Of a stretch of 16,866 nt of DNA, positions 6,932-11,139 are shown piece after piece. The stretch's first letter is position 1; each line of letters starts with the position of its first letter. Position numbers and translations under genes: made by a program. Location of the stretch: assembly GCA_002793355.1 (NCBI GenBank), contig PFQB01000097.1:1-16866 (forward strand). The letters are read 5' to 3'. The stretch is from Candidatus Dojkabacteria bacterium CG_4_10_14_0_2_um_filter_Dojkabacteria_WS6_41_15 (GTDB taxonomy: Bacteria; Patescibacteriota; Dojkabacteria; GCA-002793355). The notes under the pieces are model-generated. The model did no database searches. It was not told the origin of the DNA and saw nothing but the letters and a program-made list of their open reading frames with translations.

Positions 6932-7005
6932 TGGACCTGACGGGATTCGAACCCGTGACCCTTCGCATGCCATGCGAATGCTCTAGCCAGCTGAGCTACA
7001 GGCCC
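6932..7005 (-). tRNA. tRNA-Ala (anticodon GGC)
   Basis: A complete cloverleaf of 74 nt can be folded. The acceptor is GGGCCTG/CAGGTCC with a G3:U70 wobble, the main identity element for alanyl-tRNA synthetase. The D-arm is GCTC/GAGC, the anticodon stem TTCGC/GCGAA encloses loop ATGGCAT (anticodon GGC), and the T-arm is ACGGG-TTCGAAT-CCCGT. The discriminator is A73. CCA is not encoded and must be added by the nucleotidyltransferase. It is the first element of a probable transcript that continues into the subtilase-like gene 24 nt downstream. Confidence 0.97.
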
Positions 7006-7016
7006 ATGAACAGGGA

Positions 7017-7025
7017 ATTATAGCA
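7017..7025 (-). promoter_or_regulatory. Extended -10 promoter of tRNA-Ala
   Basis: On the minus strand TGCTATAAT forms an extended -10 (TGn plus consensus TATAAT), 11 nt before the 5' end of the mature tRNA, leaving a leader of about 4 nt. The -35 region is not consensus, as expected for an extended -10 promoter. Confidence 0.7.
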
Positions 7026-7060
7026 TCTCCGAACACCCGATGTTTATTTCGCAGCATAAA

Positions 7061-7087
7061 ACCCCGACCGTGAGGTCGTGAGATGCA
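7061..7087 (+). repeat. GTGA-loop hairpin module before core copy B
   Basis: The stem CGACC-GTGA-GGTCG is followed by GTGAGATGCA, the same module as at 46-77 (there with a GTAA loop and on the other strand). It occupies the slot that the 67-bp modules occupy in front of core copy A, and it ends with GCA before AGC, like the other module junctions. Confidence 0.65.
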
Positions 7088-7204
7088 AGCGTGTAAACGC
7101 GAAGCGAAGAAATATAGTACCCCGCAGAACGTAGTTCTGCCTGCTAAGTGGCCACTCTGTAGGCTATGACGAAGTCACATGTGCGTAAGCACGGGGGAAT
7201 CTAT
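7088..7204 (+). repeat. Hairpin-rich core module plus tail, copy B
   Basis: Positions 7088-7187 match 1806-1905 with one substitution, and 7188-7204 match 1973-1989 exactly. Here the 67-bp module is absent and the hairpin GTGC-GTAA-GCAC is intact with a GNRA-type loop. The first hairpin reads GCGT-GTAA-ACGC; in copy A its loop is GCAA, also GNRA, so the only substitution keeps the loop class. The unit lies between tRNA-Ala and the Nudix promoter, whose -35 begins on its last base. Confidence 0.88.
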
Positions 7205-7232
7205 TGCAATCACTCCAACTCCAATATATGAT
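7204..7232 (+). promoter_or_regulatory. Promoter of the Nudix gene, implying a leaderless mRNA
   Basis: TTGCAA (7204-7209), a 17-nt spacer and TATGAT (7227-7232) stand 8 nt before the ATG at 7241, so the transcript would start at or one base before the start codon. This favours the ATG at 7241 over the GTG at 7238. The -35 box begins on the last base of the repeat tail. Confidence 0.55.
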
Positions 7233-7240
7233 ATGTCGTG

Positions 7241-7798
7241 ATGCTGTCTGTTGTACAACAAGAAGAAGAGTATTTCGATTTAGTTGACACTAATAATAAT
7301 CTACTTGGCAAAAGTAAACTCCGAAAAGATGTGCACAGGGATGGAGATTGGCACCGCGCAATCCACCTTTGGATACAAAATTCAAATGGGGATCTACTTC
7401 TGCAAAAGCGGAGCAAAGAAAAGAAACTTTTCCCCAACCTTTGGCATATGGCCGTTGCGGGCCATGTAGAACATCCTACTTCTCTCGATTGTGTTCAGAC
7501 TTGCATTAAGGAAGCAAAAGAAGAACTTGGAATTGACCTTGTCGAACAACAACTCACCTTCTTATTCACCTTGAAATGGAAATATAGCGCAAATGGCATC
7601 AATGACGCTGAATTTGATTATATCTACCTTGCTAAACTTAATCTGCCAATCGAACAGGTTTCCTACAGTAGTGATGAAGTTAGTGATGTAAAATACTTCT
7701 CAATCGACGAGTTCATTAAGCAAATTAGCACTAATCCTGAAATCTTCTTACCTCAACTCGATGAGTACCGAAAACTAATCAAAATTCTGCAAAGCTAA
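7241..7798 (+). CDS. Nudix hydrolase, isopentenyl-diphosphate isomerase-like type
   Basis: This 185-aa protein has the layout of IDI-like/YfcD-like Nudix proteins: EYFDLVDTNNNLLGKSKLR near the N-terminus, then HRDGDWHRAIHLWI, LLLQKRS and LFPNLWHMAVAGHVE, and then the catalytic helix KEAKEELGI. Nudix enzymes cleave nucleoside diphosphates linked to another group, using a metal bound by the Glu residues of the helix. The second half of the Nudix box is intact (K-E-x2-EE-x-G), but the spacing from the Gly in AGHVE to K-E is two residues longer than standard and the middle Glu position is not clear. The substrate cannot be told. No other isoprenoid gene is nearby. It is convergent with the winged-helix gene; the two stops are only 4 nt apart. 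Confidence 0.85.
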   Translation: MLSVVQQEEEYFDLVDTNNNLLGKSKLRKDVHRDGDWHRAIHLWIQNSNGDLLLQKRSKEKKLFPNLWHMAVAGHVEHPTSLDCVQTCIKEAKEELGIDLVEQQLTFLFTLKWKYSANGINDAEFDYIYLAKLNLPIEQVSYSSDEVSDVKYFSIDEFIKQISTNPEIFLPQLDEYRKLIKILQS

Positions 7799-7802
7799 TC
7801 TT

Positions 7803-8237
7803 TTACGCTTTAATAAATCTCTTCCCTTTCCCGTACCCTTCCGCCATTACTTTTTGCTGACCGACCAACGACTCAACATATCGCCTAACCGAACGATACG
7901 GAATCTTTGACATTTTCTCAAGCTCAACCTGCGAGTATTCTTGCCCTCTTTTCATAACTTTGAGAAGTTTCGATGCATTACCGCCCTTTACGATAGCTCG
8001 TTTCGAAGTGTTGCGTTTAACCACTTTCTTGGCTGCTTTCTTGCTTTTCTGCTTTCTTGCTTTTGCCTTCGACCCCCCTTTTATCGGCGAGTTCTCGACA
8101 ATTTTCGCAACTAAATTTTCTTCAAATTTTTCAACTTTCGCGTTTGAAAGAAACTTTTTGAGCAAAAAACCGAGGGCAACAATCCCCGCAGCACCAACAA
8201 CTACGCCCGCTAATGCCAATACATCTCGCTTACGCAT
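7803..8237 (-). CDS. Membrane-anchored winged-helix protein, translationally coupled to trpS
   Basis: The 144-aa protein starts with one membrane helix (residues ~6-26, VLALAGVVVGAAGIVALGFLL). It continues with a Lys/Arg/Ala-rich linker (~55-85) and ends with a probable winged helix-turn-helix (~88-144) whose recognition segment is around YSQVELEKMSKIPYRSVRRYVESL. It could bind DNA near the membrane or, through the basic linker, nucleic acid in general. I chose ATG 8237 over an upstream ATG because it overlaps the trpS stop in ATGCGTAA (8 nt), the classic arrangement for coupled translation. Part of the linker is encoded by the same simple repeat (CTTTCTTGCTTTT type, 8022-8072) seen in polA. 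The function is unknown; a role in trpS or tRNA-Trp control is only a guess from position. Confidence 0.72.
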   Translation of the reverse strand: MRKRDVLALAGVVVGAAGIVALGFLLKKFLSNAKVEKFEENLVAKIVENSPIKGGSKAKARKQKSKKAAKKVVKRNTSKRAIVKGGNASKLLKVMKRGQEYSQVELEKMSKIPYRSVRRYVESLVGQQKVMAEGYGKGKRFIKA

Positions 8238-9240
8238 GTAGATACAAACCAATTTTATTTGCGATTTCAATCGTCTTTGGATGCGATAGTTCATAAGAGC
8301 GTGCAGCACCTTCGTCTAGAATCATTCGTAATTGGCCCTTGTCTTCTAGAAATTGGTTCATTTTCGCTTGGAACGGCTCCAGGTAGGCAATTACTGCATC
8401 TGCGACCGCGGACTTGAAAGTCCCATAGCCTTTGCCCGAGTACTCTGCTGCGATTTTTTCGTTCGAAAGTCCCGACACGGCAGAAAAAATCGCCATCAAA
8501 TTGCTAATACCTGGCTTATTCTCCATATCGTAGACAATCACATTGTCATTATCCGTCACAGATTTCATAATTTTCTTACGAATGAGCTCGGCAGTGTCGG
8601 TCAAAGCGATTCGGCCAGCATCATCCGCATCAGACTTACTCATTTTCTTGGTAGGATCCTGCAAATCGTACAGCTTGGTTGTTTCTTTGTTTGTGTGGAA
8701 CTTTGGCACTTTCAAGGTTTCTCCATACATAACGTTAAAATGAGCTGCAATGTCTGCGGTAATTTCTACGTGCTGTTTTTGATCAATACCTACCGGTACC
8801 AGGTCGGCATCGTACAACAATATATCTGCAGCCATAAGTGTTGGATAGGCATAAAGCCCTGCAGTTACCGACTCTTTATACCCTTCCACTTTTGCTTTCT
8901 TCTCTTTGAATTGTGTCATGCGATCTAACCAACCAATTGGCGTCATGCAGGTCAATAACCAAGCAACATACGCATGGTCTGGATTTTGTGACTGTGGAAA
9001 AACAATGTGTTTCTTGTAATCTACACCTGATGCCAACATAATTGCGGCAAGTTCGTAGATTCTTTGCTTAAGTTTCTCTGGATCTTGCTTAATTGTGATT
9101 GCGTGCTGGTCAACAATACATAAAAGCGCCTGCGAGTCGTCACTGGCATTGACCAATTCGTGCCACGGAACAATAGCACCAAGATAATTCCCAATATGCA
9201 GCGTTCCGGTTGGCTGGAGTCCAGTAAAGATTCTTGTCAT
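8230..9240 (-). CDS. trpS: Tryptophanyl-tRNA synthetase
   Basis: This 336-aa class I synthetase attaches Trp to tRNA-Trp in the cytosol. It shows the HIGH-type motif as TLHIGNYLG (13-21), the bacterial TrpRS block ILLYDADLVPVGIDQKQHVE (140-159), and KMSKS (199-203). The length matches the family (about 330-340 aa). I take the ATG at 9240, whose product begins MTRIFTGLQPTG as in other TrpRS; an in-frame ATG at 9276 would add 12 residues that do not look conserved. A TATAAT box 6 nt upstream implies a leaderless transcript from 9240, incompatible with the longer start. The cognate tRNA-Trp gene lies 133 nt upstream on the same strand. Confidence 0.98.
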   Translation of the reverse strand: MTRIFTGLQPTGTLHIGNYLGAIVPWHELVNASDDSQALLCIVDQHAITIKQDPEKLKQRIYELAAIMLASGVDYKKHIVFPQSQNPDHAYVAWLLTCMTPIGWLDRMTQFKEKKAKVEGYKESVTAGLYAYPTLMAADILLYDADLVPVGIDQKQHVEITADIAAHFNVMYGETLKVPKFHTNKETTKLYDLQDPTKKMSKSDADDAGRIALTDTAELIRKKIMKSVTDNDNVIVYDMENKPGISNLMAIFSAVSGLSNEKIAAEYSGKGYGTFKSAVADAVIAYLEPFQAKMNQFLEDKGQLRMILDEGAARSYELSHPKTIEIANKIGLYLHA

Positions 9241-9246
9241 CGAATC

Positions 9247-9276
9247 ATTATAACGTATATTCTTCACAATTCCCAA
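9247..9276 (-). promoter_or_regulatory. trpS promoter, leaderless type
   Basis: On the minus strand TTGGGA (9276-9271), an 18-nt spacer and consensus TATAAT (9252-9247) precede the ATG by 6 nt. The predicted start of transcription coincides with the A of the ATG. No ribosome binding site can exist on such an mRNA. Confidence 0.65.
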
Positions 9277-9373
9277 AATTAATTTATATTTTCGTTTTCA
9301 CTTAACTTCGAATTGCGAGCGGAAAGCTGGAAAATCTTTTCCAGCGAGCGAGCAAGAGAAGTAAAGAAAAACA

Positions 9374-9445
9374 CAGGCGGGACGGGCTTCGAACCCATTA
9401 CTTACGTTTTGGAGACGTATATTTTGCCAAATAAACTACCCACCC
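9374..9445 (-). tRNA. tRNA-Trp (anticodon CCA)
   Basis: A full cloverleaf of 72 nt can be folded. The acceptor GGGTGGG pairs with CCCGCCT using two G:U wobbles (1:72 and 4:69). The D-arm is GTTT/AAAT, and the anticodon stem TACGT/ACGTA encloses CTCCAAA (anticodon CCA). The variable loop has 4 nt, and the T-arm is ATGGG-TTCGAAG-CCCGT. The discriminator is G73, as is usual for bacterial tRNA-Trp. CCA is not encoded. It stands directly upstream of trpS. Confidence 0.93.
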
Positions 9446-9498
9446 AACACGGGAAGGCTGTTTGCAAAACTTTTTACTTCTTAATTGAGAAAAGACGT

Positions 9499-9551
9499 AA
9501 CAAACAACCTCAGATTAGAGGCGCCACCAGAAAAGGGTGCTTTTGTTTGTT
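9499..9551 (-). other. Potential three-way-junction RNA in the leader of tRNA-Trp
   Basis: The outer arms AACAAACAA (9499-9507) and TTGTTTGTT (9543-9551) form a perfect 9-bp stem. Inside, two hairpins follow one another: CCTC/GAGG (9508-9521) and CACC/GGTG (9525-9539, 7-nt loop). A transcript from the promoter at 9563-9591 would carry this structure before the tRNA. It may guide 5' processing or be a small regulatory RNA; it may also be chance pairing. Confidence 0.4.
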
Positions 9552-9562
9552 TCCATAGATGA

Positions 9563-9591
9563 ATTTTACCAGAAAAAGTATTATCGAACAA
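9563..9591 (-). promoter_or_regulatory. Probable tRNA-Trp promoter
   Basis: On the minus strand TTGTTC (9591-9586), a 17-nt spacer and TAAAAT (9568-9563), preceded by TGG (extended -10), would start a transcript near 9556. That leaves about 110 nt before the tRNA. It lies between the hydrolase stop codon and the tRNA. Confidence 0.5.
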
Positions 9592-9603
9592 CTAAATCGC
9601 GTG

Positions 9604-10149
9604 TTACAAGACCAATCTGCTCAAAAATGGGAATGTTTCGTACTCTTGTTTATTGAAATTGGACCCCATATGCCCCTGCCCTTTCATCACAATTTGTACA
9701 CCACCCAGCAGATCTAGCATTCGGCGTCCCTGCAAATCGGTACATCCCCATGGATCATTATCTGAGTTTACAAAAATAATTTCGTTCACATTCCCCCGAA
9801 TTTTTGCCCAATCGTAATTCAGTTTGAGAATACCATCGCCACCGTTTTCGCCCGTTGCATACGAGTAACCAGACACTAAAATCGCTTGTTTGATCTTAAC
9901 AGTGAGCGTCTCTAGCAATGGCAACAATATCGCAGCACCGGCAGAATGACCTACAACAATGGTTTCTTTTGTAAATTTCGTATCTTTCCTCAACACTGGA
10001 AGCCATTCACTGATTCGGGGATCTTCAGATTTAGGCAACTGTGGTATTTGCACAATATAACCTTTCCTCTCCAATTCAGTTTTAAGCCATGGGTACCAGT
10101 GATCTTGTGGAGTTCCCCCAGCGCCATGAATTATTATTGCGTTTTTCAT
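9604..10149 (-). CDS. RBBP9/YdeN-like alpha/beta serine hydrolase
   Basis: This 181-aa cytosolic hydrolase belongs to the small alpha/beta-hydrolase group of RBBP9 and YdeN. It starts with the oxyanion strand NAIIIHGAGGTPQDHWYPWL (3-22). The nucleophile elbow is VVGHSAGA (S69), the acid lies in NSDNDPWG (D132) and the histidine in GQGHMG (H160), so the triad is complete. The length matches the family (180-190 aa). The ATG at 10149 gives the canonical N-terminus; an in-frame ATG at 10251 would overlap the divergent gene's promoter and add unrelated residues. The natural substrate is unknown. It is divergent from a TrmB-type regulator, which may control it. Confidence 0.9.
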   Translation of the reverse strand: MKNAIIIHGAGGTPQDHWYPWLKTELERKGYIVQIPQLPKSEDPRISEWLPVLRKDTKFTKETIVVGHSAGAAILLPLLETLTVKIKQAILVSGYSYATGENGGDGILKLNYDWAKIRGNVNEIIFVNSDNDPWGCTDLQGRRMLDLLGGVQIVMKGQGHMGSNFNKQEYETFPFLSRLVL

Positions 10150-10161
10150 ATTCAATAAGTA

Positions 10162-10190
10162 ATTGTAGTTTGCTATGGACTTTCTGAAAA
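10162..10190 (-). promoter_or_regulatory. Promoter of the serine hydrolase
   Basis: On the minus strand TTTTCA (10190-10185), exactly 17 nt and TACAAT (10167-10162) give a start near 10155 and a leader of only about 5-6 nt before the ATG at 10149. Confidence 0.55.
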
Positions 10191-10205
10191 CCAAACGTCC
10201 GTCCT

Positions 10206-10221
10206 GGCCGACCAGTCGGCC
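10206..10221. promoter_or_regulatory. Perfect palindrome, probable operator between hydrolase and trmB-like gene
   Basis: GGCCGAC-CA-GTCGGCC is a perfect 7-bp inverted repeat. It covers the place where the -35 box of the rightward gene would be and lies 15 nt upstream of the -35 box of the leftward gene, a good position for a shared operator. The rightward regulator is the natural candidate to bind it (autoregulation). Confidence 0.6.
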
Positions 10222-10226
10222 CCCTG

Positions 10227-10235
10227 TGGTATAAT
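10227..10235 (+). promoter_or_regulatory. Extended -10 of the TrmB-family gene, leaderless
   Basis: TGGTATAAT is an extended -10 with consensus hexamer (10230-10235). The ATG begins 7 nt after it, so transcription should start at or one base before the start codon. Confidence 0.68.
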
Positions 10236-10242
10236 ATAGGTA

Positions 10243-11052
10243 ATGCAGCACACTGAATTGTTAGAAAACTTGGCATATTTAGGCTTAGATGAAACCGAGT
10301 CGCGAGTGTTTTTGGAAATCTCAAAACCCGAGCCACACACTGCAGTAAAACTCGCGCGTAGCTTGGGTATCCCCAAAACAACACTCTATCGCTATCTGGA
10401 TTCGTTAACTGCAAAAGGTTTCGTTATCGTGACGCTTTCTTCTCGTGGTCGAGAGTATTCGCCTTCCAAGAACGTCTTTGAGCTCAAACTAAACGAAGCC
10501 AAATTGAGATTTACAAAATTGCAAGAGATGAAACCCGCACTGGAAATAGCCCTCTTTACACCATCAACAATCGCGGGAGCAAATACTCGGGTTTACAATG
10601 GCATTGATGGCGCCAAGCAAATTCTCTGGAATCTTCTGTCTGCAAAATCTGTGATTTATTACTACACCAATGCGAATCGCAAGGAGCTTTTCGGGGAAAA
10701 GTGGTACACGGCTTTTTGTATGGAGTTTGTGCATCGAAAAAAATACGAAATGGGGTTTGAAAGCAATCAAAACACTTCAATTGACCCAGAAAAGTTCTTC
10801 GCAATCGCCCCGGGCTATTTGGATCGTTCAGAATACATTCTACTCAAAGATGTTGATTACAACGGGGAAGCGCACATATTCGATAATATTTACTCCTATT
10901 TTTCTTGGGATAATGGGCAATTCTTTGGTATTGAGATAGAAAATGCTGCATTCGCGGAAACCCAAAAGAAGATTTTTGTGAACTTCTGGAATATGGTCAT
11001 TACATCGAAGCAGTACGTGAGCAAACACGAGAAAAGCGGACCAATCACCTGA
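10243..11052 (+). CDS. TrmB-family transcriptional regulator
   Basis: This 269-aa protein begins with a TrmB-type winged helix-turn-helix (residues ~5-75). It includes LGLDETESRVFLEI, then AVKLARSLGIPKTTLYRYLDSLTAKGFV, followed by a wing with SSRGREYSP. A helical linker (~80-100) leads to a C-terminal effector-like domain (~110-255). TrmB regulators bind palindromes and often respond to sugars or other small molecules; many bacterial members have an unknown ligand. The palindrome upstream fits binding by this protein. The stop is TGA, showing that UGA is not reassigned here. It is convergent with polA, separated by 87 nt of simple repeat. Confidence 0.85.
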   Translation: MQHTELLENLAYLGLDETESRVFLEISKPEPHTAVKLARSLGIPKTTLYRYLDSLTAKGFVIVTLSSRGREYSPSKNVFELKLNEAKLRFTKLQEMKPALEIALFTPSTIAGANTRVYNGIDGAKQILWNLLSAKSVIYYYTNANRKELFGEKWYTAFCMEFVHRKKYEMGFESNQNTSIDPEKFFAIAPGYLDRSEYILLKDVDYNGEAHIFDNIYSYFSWDNGQFFGIEIENAAFAETQKKIFVNFWNMVITSKQYVSKHEKSGPIT

Positions 11053-11063
11053 TTCATTGGGTT

Positions 11064-11139
11064 TTTGCTTTAGTGCTTTTCTGCTTTCTTCTTTAATCTT
11101 TATACTTTACGCTTTATCTTTTAACCTTTAGCCTTCACC
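11064..11139. repeat. Low-complexity TTTGCTTTAGTGC / TTTATACTTTACGC repeat
   Basis: The gap between the convergent trmB-like and polA genes is filled by variants of GCTTTAGTGCTTTTCTGC, CTTTAATC and TTTATACTTTACGCTTTAT. The word set is the same as at 1994-2125. No reading frame is apparent. Confidence 0.65.

Noticed and set aside
6908..6973. A longer start for the subtilase-like gene, at ATG 6973
   Set aside because: The extra 22 codons would read through the 3' half of a perfectly folded tRNA-Ala gene; ATG 6907 is the sensible start.
9241..9276. A trpS start at 9276 giving 12 more residues
   Set aside because: The TATAAT box at 9247-9252 lies inside this extension and the shorter start gives the typical TrpRS N-terminus.
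9446..9556. A T-box riboswitch upstream of tRNA-Trp/trpS
   Set aside because: A TGGC-containing segment could pair with the tRNA end, but there is no clear specifier loop with a Trp codon, no full T-box motif and no terminator/antiterminator pair, and the trpS promoter lies downstream.
9313..9558. An 81-codon plus-strand reading frame
   Set aside because: It runs antisense across tRNA-Trp and its leader, and its protein resembles nothing; the tRNA explains the sequence.
10150..10251. A longer start for the serine hydrolase at 10251
   Set aside because: It would cover the divergent promoter and palindrome and even the first codons of the opposite gene; the shorter form starts with the family's typical strand.
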